Origin: Sinonovacula constricta
Lineage: Eukaryota > Mollusca > Bivalvia > Cardiida > Solecurtidae
Direction of reading: 5' to 3'
Assembly (NCBI GenBank): GCA_007844125.1
Contig: CM017564.1
Span: forward strand, 28,575,158-28,639,157
Length of the DNA: 64,000 bases
Shown here: positions 43,648 to 54,596 of the stretch, one piece after another
How positions within the stretch are numbered: the stretch's first letter is position 1
How the letters are laid out: each line of letters begins with the position of its first letter
Translations under genes and position numbers: made by a program
The notes under the pieces: generated by a model
Told to the model about the DNA's origin: nothing
Database searches by the model: none
What the model saw: only the letters and a program-made list of their open reading frames with translations

Positions 43648-43878
43648 TCCTATACAATTACAGGGAGGTATGAACTCGTACAGTTTTTGAGAATCGTGTG
43701 ACATTAATTTTTACTGATCTACTCTCCCTGTCTGGATCTCGTATCTTCTCACACCATTTATTATTATATATATAAAAGAAAATCTACTTACCCGATTATA
43801 TAGGACTGTACATAAATGATACATTTACAACAATTTATTTACACAGATAAACAAACAAGATACTTTCACATCGTATTG

Positions 43879-44274
43879 CAATCGGAACTCCTCGCATAAT
43901 TCCGTCCTCGGGACAATCATCGCTCGGATGTATCTGGTGCAATAATATTTACTGAAATCACGATCGTTTTGTTCGCCGGAAGTCAAAAGAGGCATATGCC
44001 TTAAATGTAGTTCGCACAAAACATGAACAATGGCATCATTTGACAGCAACATGTCTGCTGCGCTGGGTAAATTAAACTTGGATGATTGAAATTTGAAGCC
44101 GCCACAAATTGAAGTTTTACAGGCTTCATACTGTAGTGAGCTGTCATCCGAGCTGCCATCTTTGTTTTGACTTCTGTCACAAAAGCAGTCCCAATCAAAG
44201 AAATGGCCGAGGTGATCCGACTACCTACATACATCCGAGAGATGATTCGTGAATTATCCGAGGTGTTACGATTG
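43879..44274 (+). mobile_element. Inverted-repeat family 3 with near-perfect 9-bp duplication
   Basis: CAATCGGAACTCCTCGCATA at the left and GAGGTGTTACGATTG at the right. The flanks are ATCGTATTG and ATCATATTG (8 of 9 identical). The interior matches 12347-12594 with an extra segment near 44110-44220. It lies in the Zasp-like intron between exons e and f. Confidence 0.88.
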
Positions 44275-44283
44275 ATCATATTG

Positions 44284-46326
44284 AAGTCTCATTTACTACA
44301 GCAAGATAGTAATACAGCAAGATAGTAAGTCTGTAGGCTAGGTTCTAGGATACGATTCGCACTGCTAATAATAATTAGTAAATCAGGCTACACTTTTAAA
44401 TAGTGTTAAACTTGTAATTTTACATTTTAATTTCATCAATCAATCTTATGAAATCTGACTAAACAATTAAAGATAGAATAATTTGCAATTTTACAATATT
44501 ATATAATTTGGCGTGTATATATCAAGTAACAGTCATGATTGTTTTTGATAACCCGCCATTTAGTTATCGAGTCACCAAATTACGTGTCGGCTTACAATAC
44601 GTGTCAAGACCAGCTGTACTTCGTAAACGTGATTTAAAGTCAACCAAATTATCGGATTAATTGCCTTCGAGAAAAATTGGATTCTTCATCCGTTTTCAAT
44701 GAATTCTGAAAACATTCAACACGTTTTGAAAAAGGATTTTCTACGAGTTCATTAGACTTACTAAATATTTACAGTTTTAATGTACACGAATGTTGGATCA
44801 TCAATGTATCCCACAACACACTGATTTGCGATCCACAAACATAAAGTTCATCTGTTCATTCTGTTTGAAAATAAATAACAACAGCCTCCTCTAAATACCA
44901 TCTACCATAATAAAAAATAACAAAAAAATATCAGTCAACAAAGGACGTACAGGTAAAATCTCCGGCACACTGCTAGTCAGCTGAACGACCATTCATTCCA
45001 AGAAAAGTCAAATGTTGACCATAGCCTTACATTTTGTTCTATAAAACATCTAATGCTTTGGCAGTTCTGTTTTTTCGATTGATGAAATGGGATGTTGGGA
45101 CAGGCCGAACGTCCTACCTACAACATACAAGCCATGGCCTAATATTCTAACAATCTTCTATCGCTTGTTATCATCAAGCCAAACTGCAAGGGAGGCAACT
45201 CACGCAGGAGAACTCAGGAGAGAACTGTTTCTATAAGGATACAAACACAAACACACTGATCTCCCTTGAACGACCGTGTTTGCGCAAGTGGTGGCTACAA
45301 AAGGGTTTATGTAGAAAGAGAAAACACGTATTAACGACTCCATTTCCATATATTTTGATATAGATTTGAAGTGTCTTATTACTAACCGCTAAAATAAACG
45401 TAAACAAATGAGAAACGATTTGGTGGGCTTAAAAATAGTTCAAAATCCAAATAAACTGGAATTTGCTTTTGTAGCCGGACATTATCAATCAAAGGTTCGA
45501 GTATAGTTTAAATCATTTTCGAAAATAACTTAGCTCATTAATCTCATATGAAAATATTTAAGTGTAAAATAATACTTAATATAATTTGTTTGAAAATTAG
45601 ACAAATGGAAACGAAGTCGGAGTCAAACTCGGAAGGCCTATATAGGGTTATTTAGCAACACAATTCAAGCCTTTTCTATGCTGCATGTCTATACATATTT
45701 ATTGACAGCGAAACAAAAAAAACTTGAGCATGTCAGTTCAGTTACATAAGGAAGCAGGAAGCAAAATACCGGCTATTGCATATCTGTGTATACCAGAATA
45801 TATCATTTAAAACTAATTATTTATTTTCTCAATAGACCCTTCGAAAAACTGCTTGTCCTAAATCACCAAACTTTGTAACGAAGCAAAAAAATGAAGCAGC
45901 AAAATAAAGCCAAAAAAAAAAAAAGTTTCATAGTCGCAATTTAAGTAAGTGAATTGTATATACAGCGCAAAGGGCAATGTAGCAGAAGAGGTCCTCAGTA
46001 GAACGAATAGTGCATATGAAGCGTTAACTAGTTGAAAGCAAAACTGACCAGGCTCGCAGGGTATAAGACGTTTTGAGAGCGGTGGTGAAATAATATTGTT
46101 TTTTATTTAAACAGCGAACAACTTTATTTCAAAGTTTAAAAGACATTAGCGTTGAATGGCCAATGTATACACATCAACCATTAAGGGTCAGGGTAACTGC
46201 AAGGCGAGGTGAGGGTCATACTCTAGCATTGGGTCATACTCTAGTATATTCTATTTGGATATTATAAATAATTCTGTGTATATCCTATATGGTTATATAC
46301 TGCAAGCGTCATGCAAGCCAACTTAC
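44284..46326 (-). other. Remainder of the Zasp-like last intron
   Basis: AT-rich intron between the exons at 46327-46870 and 42728-43001. I see no alternative LIM exon, RNA gene or shared repeat. There is a poly-A run at about 45912. Confidence 0.55.
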
Positions 46327-46870
46327 GACGGCGCTAAAGCTCGGCCTTGAGTTTGTCCTACGTACGAATCCTGAATATTTGCGTTAGAATACAGGCCCAT
46401 GGGCGAGTTGTATTGCAAATGAACCACCTTGGGTCCGTGACCGCTTTCTCCACCTGCAACGTGAGGAGAAGATTGCTGGTGATATGAGGGCGCATGACCG
46501 CCGTACGGGGACACAGACCTTTGTTGACCAGATGGCTTGGGGGCCAGCGGCGGAGCCTGGCTGGGCCGGAAGGGGTGATCCACGGTGCCCTGCTGGTACC
46601 TCTCCGCTTCCATGGCCTCGATCTCCCACGGCTTCAAGGAGCGACCGTCACCACGGAGGGTGTTGCTCCATGGCCTCCCGGCGGCATCAACTTCATCTGC
46701 CGACCGGGCATTGACTGGTGGAGGGCGGGGGCGCTGGGGTTTAGAGTGCTTTGATGGCTGCTGCTGAGGTTTAGGTTGAGGTCGTGCATAGTCGACACCA
46801 AATGTGACTTGATCGGAACCGGGAGCGGGACGACCAAAGGAAGGAAGGGGTTTATTGGAACGCTTGACGG
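46327..46870 (-). CDS. Zasp-like: Zasp/PDLIM-like gene, exon e with ZM motif (544 nt)
   Basis: The minus-strand acceptor is TCTTTCCCTGCAG and the donor is GTAAGT. Two bases complete an Ala codon, then 180 codons follow and the exon ends in phase 2. The stretch is Pro/Gln-rich and contains LKPWEIEAMEAERYQQG (about residues 79-95 of the exon). The ZM motif VVHLQYNSPMGLYSNANIQD (about 149-168) lies before the end. The ZM motif, with its NSPxGLYS core, is the alpha-actinin-binding element of Zasp/ALP/CLP36 proteins at Z-discs and stress fibres. Together with the PDZ exon upstream, this motif fixes the family. Confidence 0.92.
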
Positions 46871-47228
46871 CTGCAGGGAAAGAGAATACAACGGGTCAAT
46901 ATGAAGGAGAGGTGTGTTGGGTTACATTCTGGAGTATAAACTGTTAAAATATTTTTTTTACAAGAATGCGTCATTTTAAAAGGCTTTTAATAAGGAAATA
47001 ATTACTTGAAAATTTTTGTTATTAAAAGATTAAATAGAAAAACAGATATTGTACACTCATCAGTAAGGAGATTTACCAAACAGTTACACATGCAATAAAT
47101 AAGTAAACATACACTTGGGACGAAAAAGTGCATACATGCGTGACGGCATTCACTGCATTTAATAATCTTTAATTGATTTTTTTCCTTCAAAAAAATGACA
47201 AAAGGAGAAGAAAATGTGTGGTGAACAT

Positions 47229-47441
47229 ACAAGGTCTTCCTGTAGAAAAAGAATGATGCCCTCTGTGTGTGATATTAGCTCTACCAGACCCAGATTCTGA
47301 TTCTGACTCGATTAGAGTGTCCTCGTTCTTATTAACGGGGCTTGATGGAATACAAGTTTGCATTTGTTCGTTGTAGTCGGAAAATCCCAACACTCGGATA
47401 GCAAATTTCAACGGAAACTTGCCAAGGCTCGTTTCCGTCAA
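47229..47441 (-). CDS. Possible alternative exon of the Zasp-like gene
   Basis: The minus strand is open for SDYNEQMQTCIPSSPVNKNE followed by DTLIESESESGSGRANITHR and ends FSTGRP before a donor-like GTATGT. No convincing acceptor is seen at the 5' side. A strict reading offers a 9-nt microexon, TTTTTCTACAG|GAAGACCTT|GTATGT, which would add G-R-P in frame between exons d and e. The constitutive exons join in phase without it. Confidence 0.25.
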
Positions 47442-48400
47442 AATAGTTCACCCTCGGGTTGATACCTCCAGACCTCAATTCCAATCATATGATGGATGCT
47501 ATCAGAAAAGGAGGGACTCTAAACTCACGATGCGAAAGATAAACGTAAATAAATGGTTAATTAAAGTAACATGTCCTATTGAACTGTATATGTAAGACAC
47601 ACACAATTTCTTTACATTTTGTCTCTAATATTACGACCTTTACCCAAAGAACGGTCCATGTATGGTATAAGGTGCACACGTGATGGACTGGCTGTCTAGA
47701 TGGAGGGTTCAGAAATCATAATGAACAATCAGTAAATACATGCGGGGACATAATACACATATCGATGGGAACAACATCGTCGGACAACCACGACCGATCC
47801 ATTTCGTTACTCTCCTTTCATCGACCGTGGGATATTTAGTTCACTTTTCGCCGCTTCTGGTAACATTTCATTGGTCGCTTCATAAACCGATGAAGATTTA
47901 AGTTCAATGATAGAGCTCGTTCTTTTATTGTTTCGACAGACTTGTCGAAATGGCGACGTCATTGTTATACTTCAAGTCTCCACGCTGAAGAGTATGGATT
48001 TTGTATGCAGTATTATGAATGGCCTATTCTATGACCAATTCTGGTTCTATTCAGTTCGATAAGAAGACAGACAATTTACCGATAAACTCACGGTCGACGT
48101 TTTAGTTAAAATCAATATTAAATGAATTAAAAGAGTAATTTTTCACTGAAAATGCAGGAGAACGTTAATTAACCTTAAGGTGACGTTATGCTAGAATTTG
48201 ACGTCATTTGTAGGTTCTTAACAGCTAAAATCAAACAACAGTCATAACATGACATAACGTCAGATGACGTCAGATGAAACGATCGAATTTCGGAATTTAT
48301 AAATTTATAAAGTAAAGTTTTACTGCAAAAATGAGTTGTATTTTTACCATACTCAACATTTGCAGTGATGTATCAATGTAGGCGCAATGTATGCGCAAGT
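47442..48400 (-). other. Zasp-like intron sequence, no feature
   Basis: Non-coding by inspection. ATGACGTCAGATG and related TGACGTCA-like words recur near 48190-48270. Confidence 0.45.
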
Positions 48401-48600
48401 GGCGCCCGTGGCGTAGTGGAAGAGTCGCCGACTTGTAACTCCTCTGACCGCTAAGCCTCTCACCGCGTGGAATCGAGTCCCGTTCGGGGAGAAGGACTTA
48501 ATGTGAGATATTCCAGTTGACCTTCGGTGCGCAGGTCGTTCTACCAAGACATTTGTTTGGGAGTCTTCTACTGCCAAAATAGCTGGGCGTAGTTATTAGG
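48401..48600 (+). mobile_element. SINE type A
   Basis: The head GCGCCCGTGGCGTAGTGG has a degraded B box TGGAATCGAGTCCCG. The body TTCCAGTTGACC, GTCGTTCTACCAAGACATTT is as in the other type A copies. Confidence 0.8.
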
Positions 48601-48635
48601 ATCATTACTGGTCCCGATGTATTAAAACAATATAG

Positions 48636-48880
48636 GTGCGGATCGGGAGGTCGTGGGTTAAAAACCCGGCCGGGTCAAACCAAAGACTTTAAAGTTGGTA
48701 GAAGTGGCTTCCCTCCTAACGCTCGGGGCTAAGAGGACAGCATTACGCCCGACTCGTCGGTGTCAGTATAATGGACCGGCCGGGGTCAGTCCCTAAGCGC
48801 CTCATAAGTGCCCCTGTGCTATAATGATAGATATGTCGGTTCACAGTATCGGCAAACATGCCGGCAAATCCAAATCCAAA
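48636..48880 (+). mobile_element. SINE type B
   Basis: GTGCGGATCGGGAGGTCGTG followed by AAAACCCGGCCGGGTC (mutated B box) and the shared body AGACTTTAAAGTTGGTAGAA. It ends in an AAATCC-repeat tail. It matches 43188-43442 over its length. Confidence 0.88.
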
Positions 48881-49249
48881 ATAATATGATACCATAAGGG
48901 AACCACATGCACCACATGCAAAGCAATCAATTGAACCGAAGGATGTGGATTTCAGTCGGGTTTTAAGGTCGAATGTAAACATAACGAAAATGTTTGTATT
49001 GACATTTTATCGAAAAATAAATGTGTAGCAAAACCAAATAAAATGGGGAAACCGAAAATGCAATACTGATATACGGATACACATTCAAAATAAAAGTGCT
49101 CCAAGATTTGCAGTTGTTTGATTGAAAGGTTGCCGAATTTTGATTTGAGTTTGTAGGGAATATGTTCCATTACATTGTATATATATTCGTGAAATTTCTA
49201 CTTTACTGTCCACTTGTTACAATAAAATCAATATTATACCTGAAACAAC

Positions 49250-49350
49250 AACAACAACCCCTCCCCCCCAAAAAAAAAACAAAACACAAAACAACAACTC
49301 CAAAACAAAACAAATAACCCCCCCCCCCCCCCAACAACAACAAACAACCC
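49250..49350. repeat. A/C-rich low-complexity stretch
   Basis: AACAACAACAACCCC-type runs plus poly-C at 49318-49332 lie in the Zasp-like intron. Frames across it are not genes. Confidence 0.85.
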
Positions 49351-49578
49351 CCACATATTTTCTTGGTACATTTAAACATTTAACCCAACTGCAAATCTCT
49401 GAAATGTACACCCCAAACAGCGTTAATCCAAGCAAACAAGTCACATGTCAAACATAAAGGGTCAAACATTAAAGGTCAAACATAAAAGGGTCAAAAGAGA
49501 AAGAGCAAATGCCAAGGCCATATACTGTGTGGAAGAGGTTGAAGTTTTACGTGTTAGAGAAAGAAAGCAGGCAGTCAC

Positions 49579-49671
49579 CTTGGGTGTGGGACTGTTTGGT
49601 ACCAAAATATCTCCGTCTTTCAGAGACAGGAGCCGTCGGGTAGTCATAATCGTCGTTAGCATAGTATACAT
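49579..49671 (-). CDS. Zasp-like: Zasp/PDLIM-like gene, exon d (93 nt)
   Basis: The minus-strand acceptor is CCTTATTTAG and the donor is GTGACT. Two bases complete an Asp codon. The exon encodes DVYYANDDYDYPTAPVSERR RYFGTKQSHTQ and ends one base into the next codon. The phases fit the exons at 52169-52604 and 46327-46870 exactly. The Tyr/Asp-rich linker has no domain I recognise, and the exon may be subject to alternative splicing since its removal keeps the frame (93 nt). Confidence 0.75.
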
Positions 49672-50904
49672 CTAAATAAGGAAACACATGGGTGAGAGAT
49701 AGTGAACCAATCAATGTAAATAAGGGATAAGAATGTATTGTATTTGTGTCGAGGATTGGGACAAAAAAACAAGTAATTATAACTAATAGAAGTGAATAAA
49801 TCAAATCGACAAAATGATTACTGTAAATCGAAAAATATATAACGTTGTTTATAAAGTTTGGACCAATAGATAGGGTAATAGAGAAGGTTTTTTTATATGT
49901 AAAAACGGGCTAAAAATAAAATCAATTCATTATTATATGACAATATTCCAAATAAGCAATAATAACAACACTTATCACATCAGTTTGATAATCAACAATA
50001 AGATTTAATAGTTTACAGTAAACGGGTGTCAACACACACAGAAGTAACTCATTGGGGCCAGAACCAGGTTAGATAAAACAAAGTTTGGGAAAACTGGAAA
50101 TAAACCCTTTTTTGAGCAGAAGCACAAAACAAGGTCCATACGACGTGTCAATACGTGAACACTTTGCTTCCGTGAATATACAGCACATATACGGGCACTG
50201 CAACGGCGTACGACAATCTGTAAACTAAGCAGCATTACCAGAAAGACGCAGCCGCCATATTGAATGGGATTATTTGCAACACTTTCATTTTAGGCACATG
50301 TAAGGAAGGAGCTGGAAATGCGGTTTAGAATTCTTTCACAACTCACAAAACATGCTGGCGAAGATATATCACTTGTTTATTTTGTAAAGTTAATTCTCAT
50401 TTAGTGTAAAGCATTGTGCAATTGCAATCGAAGAATATAAAAAACGAGATTGAATCATTGAAATTAGATAGAAAAAAGGAAAAAAAAAGTTTAAAATTGA
50501 AATTAAACTTTTTAAGTGATGTTTCAAAATTCTTTTACGGACAAATAGATACACAGATACGTTTGCAACTTACTATGAGGAACATCACCGCCTTTTATGA
50601 AGTGCCTTCTTCTTTCACTAACCCCACCAAGTTCTTCCTCCACTACCAATTTCTCTTCCGCTGTATTGACCACAGAGAGAAACAGAAGGATTAAGGATTA
50701 TAAAGATTGTTCTTAGAATGCTGTTTTTTTCCTATGACGGAGGTAAGACATACTCTGTACACTGGAGATGCATCAATACAGCACAACAGGTAGGTTAATA
50801 GGAGGCATACGTACGAGTTATAAATAGTCATAGATGAAGATGTCCCTTTTTTATTTATTCTCATAGAGCTTAAGTTCATGGTCGGAAATAAAGTCTATAG
50901 AGAC

Positions 50905-51285
50905 ATTTATGGATAGTCTCCCCTGAATGTCCCCTAAATGCAAGTAGGTCCTTTAATTTCTTTTACTCGGATTTTATGCTTGTGCTCTTTGGAGTGTATG
51001 TTGACATTTTTTTTGCGTTTCTTGTGATACCCAGGTTAATATATCAACAAACGTTTCCATTTTCTTTTTTTTAAATAACAAATCTCTATACGTATTTAAA
51101 TGGATTTTAAGCCTATTTTTATGCCAAAGTAAGAAATTTCACTGTTTGTAATTGCCATATCTACAAATGAACAGGCGATAAAGTCTAAGAATTTCAACTA
51201 AAAGGACCTACGTAATGTTTGGAATATCTCGGATATTAACTAACAAAGGAGACAATTTTCATTTCACCAATATTCCTCATCTGAG
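50905..51285 (+). repeat. Dispersed repeat, copy 2 (partner at 22783-23155)
   Basis: Colinear with the first copy over about 370 bp (TAGTCTCCCCTGAAT, GCTTGTGCTCTTTGGAGTG, AAATAACAAATCTCTATA). Confidence 0.85.
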
Positions 51286-52168
51286 TGTTAAAACAGTCTT
51301 AGTCCTTATAAAAACAATGATATGTTGTCCTCGGATGTTCGGGCGTTTTTAAAAAATAAATATGTCGCGGGTTCTAGACAGGTTTTGGGGAATTGTAATG
51401 TGAATTTTGTTAAAAATTCTGGATTCTGTTGAACAATGTGTCGTTTTAAACTGTAAAGTGGCAGAATAATAGTTAACAATTAATGAAGCATTTGAAGCAA
51501 ATGGGTGGATTGGTATTTGAAGGATTTGAAACCTTGCTTTCTTTTTCTTCCATTCTCATACATTTTAATGGGGTCCAATTTTGTGCTCAAGGAACTTTTC
51601 TATCTACTAATTGGCATGGGAGGTAAAAAGGGAAAGAGAAAGTAAACAAAATAACAAGCATGCCTATACAAAACCAGTAAACTTTATATGCATTACAGAC
51701 ATATTTAAAGACATTGCTTAAATGAGAAGTGTATTTAACATATCAACTCTTTGAACTTAACTCCAAGATTGTTAAGATGCAATTTTCGTCGCTTTTCATC
51801 GTTAATACAATGGACAAATTGTGAATGTGAATCATAAATGAAGTAATTTATTTTCTGTAAAGGCGTATCGGGATAAATAAACTATATTTCAATCAGCCTT
51901 AAAAATAGGAATTCTGTTTGATTTAATGCTAAAACACGGTATGATGGTTCTACCTGAATAGTGCCATACGTCATTATTTCACATTAACAGTTGGAAATAG
52001 CATAGTGACCATAGCTGTTGCGTGTTATAATTATTCCTTTACTTGAATGCTAAAGTTAAACTTAGTACTGGTACACATGACATAGTTCACATAGTCATAC
52101 CAAGACTCATATAAAGAGAAACGCACAATTCATATATGATGCCAGAAGCACATGCAGAAAAACTATAC
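51286..52168 (-). other. Zasp-like intron sequence, no feature
   Basis: AT-rich intron between exons c and d. No shared repeats or exons are recognised. Confidence 0.5.
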
Positions 52169-52604
52169 CTGGCTGTGAAGGCGCGAACTGAGGATGGGCC
52201 GGGGAGGATCGGTGCCCGGCCGGAGCGGCATGGGCGACTGGCTGGGCCTGGGCCTGATGGGTCGATTGGGCCGGGGCCGGGTCCATGTCCCTCATGGCAT
52301 GGGGCTGGTACTGCGGCGAGAAGTCGGGGTGATCGTAGTGATGGGTGGACACTGGGGCCGTCACGGACCGGTACTGGGGCTTGCCATGGCCGGCGGCTGA
52401 CGGACTAACTGGCGAGTAGCCAAAGTTTACGGTGCCGCCGCCAAACTTGCTCAGCGTGACCTTTTTGGGCATATGTCCTGCAGTCGCCATTGGAGCAACA
52501 GCTGGCTTCGGAGCTGGTCTAGGAGCTGCTGGTTTCTGTGGAGAGATAGGAATGACCCGGGACGGAGATTGGGGTCCGGACCGGCGCTGTATCGGGATGT
52601 TGAT
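52169..52604 (-). CDS. Zasp-like: Zasp/PDLIM-like gene, exon c (436 nt)
   Basis: The minus-strand acceptor is TTTTATTGCAG and the donor is GTATAG. It starts in phase 0 (INIPIQRRSGPQSPSRVIPI) and ends one base into a codon after FAPSQP. The 145 codons are rich in Pro, Ala, His and Ser and include KKVTLSKFGGGTVNFGYSPV. This is the disordered linker between the PDZ domain and ZM motif typical of the family. It is markedly GC-richer than the introns around it, which by itself supports a coding role. Confidence 0.88.
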
Positions 52605-53771
52605 CTGCAATAAAATATTAAGTTGGATAGAGCACCGTTGCAATTTGTTGGCCTTTTGTCTAACTCTAGCCATAATCCAACGATAATGAATAAACAATTT
52701 ATTAAATTAATTAAAAGACAAAACTAAACATCATGGCATATTGATGTATTAAATACATTCTAACGAAGATTTTATTGAAAGTGGCGACTCAGTTATCTAG
52801 CCGTTTTTTATTCAGGGCGAACATCAAATCGGAGGCAAGGGTTTTGCTTATAATAAAACTTAAATATCAAAATGCATGTTTTTACACACACACAGATGTC
52901 ATTATTTTTGACTCTTGCTAGTTGTCCATTTTAATTATTAGACGAAAAAGCATTGAATGACTTTTAACACTTGGTCAATCCATTCCTTACTACTTACATT
53001 TTATCTTAACTTTGAAAGATTCATTACATGCATTTCATCTTAAAAGGAGAACCGTGACATAAACCCATGTATTTTTCAATAAAGTATTTTTTGTTCCGGA
53101 ATGCTGTTTAACGATATTAAATGAAATTCGTTCTAATATGTTTCCAATTTATTTTAAACAGAGCGCGACATTTGCTTTTTTTGAGTTTTGTGTTTATAGA
53201 TAGTTTCCATGTGATGTAATAGGCACCAATAAGACAAATTTAGGCAGCCATCTTTGAAGGCAGAAGCTAAAGCAGGCCAAAATCAGGAAATATGTGCTGT
53301 ATTTAACTCACCGCTGTGTTTTAATTTTTCAGTCCATTTTACTGAATTTTATATAAAATTTAACAGCTTTTATGAAATATTTTAAATATAGTGATAGTTT
53401 TAAAAGGTAAACAAAAAACAACCAAAAAGATACATTGTTCATTTTATTTTAAGATGAGTCAATAATTTTATTTATTTCTGTGTATTTAAAAAATATCAAT
53501 TTATCAATTTTAAAAAATATTGTATTTTAAAATTTTGAATTTCAAGAGCTTTCCAGTCATGTAAAGCTTTTAATTGTTGGACCACAAATGAAGAAATTAC
53601 ATGAAAATAAAATTTACGCCCCTTTACAATTCATCTGAAAATCCCTGGAAGTTGCCATCAAAGATGGCCGCCAAGATAAGGAATTTTCTCTGATGTGTAA
53701 ACTATCTATAGTTACATAGAGTTGATTTCGATGATATATAACATTTAAATCGATATACATCCCATCGTTAC
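52605..53771 (-). other. Zasp-like intron b-c, no feature
   Basis: AT-rich intron. The flanking exons (ending TRAPQ and starting INIP) are both phase 0, so no exon is required here. Confidence 0.55.
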
Positions 53772-53865
53772 CTGTGGTGCTCTTGTCGGTGACTGCGGAA
53801 ACGTTGGAGCTCGGGTGTCCTTCGTCGGGGATAGCGGCTTGATGTGTACTCTACCTGGGGGCGGT
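53772..53865 (-). CDS. Zasp-like: Zasp/PDLIM-like gene, exon b (94 nt)
   Basis: The minus-strand acceptor is TTCTGTGCCAG and the donor is GTAACG. One base completes the Arg codon from the PDZ exon. The product is RPPPGRVHIKPLSPTKDTRA then PTFPQSPTRAPQ. It is a proline-rich linker directly after the PDZ domain with repeated SPT motifs. Confidence 0.85.
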
Positions 53866-54596
53866 CTGGCACAGAAAACAGAGAGGGGTGATAACATCTT
53901 TGACGAAAGGAGTTCAAGTCAAACAAGTACAACAGAAAATTGATAGAGTTTGAAAATTAACACAATGGATGAGTTGTATACTTTAATGTAGACGTGTATG
54001 ACAAATTTTAAGAAAATTCTCCATCCATCTTTGAATTTATGGATATTTTTTTTCTTCTGAAATTCGTATTAAAGGTGTCTCTTTATAGAAATAAGAATAC
54101 TCCAAATATTATGTTATATTCTCTGTAGGGGAGGTGTTTTTGCTGTTGAGTATCATTTGGAAACAAGATATAACATTTGGCAAACCAGCCAAACATGATA
54201 CTTGATTGGTTTAACTCAAACTATTCCTCATATGTAATTTATTGTTACAAACCCAACAAGTTAAACACTGTTTTTTTTCAACGTTTTTCTGCTTACGGTA
54301 CTTTTTTGCAAAAACCGCCGAGCTCTAGATAGCTACACAATTTATTATAAAGTTGTACAAAATCTTATATAAAGTATTTTGGTTGATGCAACAAAATAAG
54401 CAATAATTTCACCACATGGTTTAGATTTGTTTAGACTTTAAATATACCAGATAACGAATTTGTAATCAAATTTACCACAAATCATACAATTAATATTCAC
54501 CTACAAAAATAAAGCTGAAAACTATACACGCTTCCTTCTTAATCTGGTAAAGTGATGCAGATATAATTGTCAAAGCGAAAAAAGTAAAAAAAAAAA

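Noticed and set aside
46384..46767. Several overlapping frames on both strands of the ZM exon
   Set aside because: GC-rich coding exon with few stops. Only the frame carrying the ZM motif agrees in phase with neighbouring exons.
52136..52686. Plus-strand Gly/Arg-rich frames opposite exon c
   Set aside because: Antisense shadows of the Pro/Ala-rich exon, without a start context or similarity.
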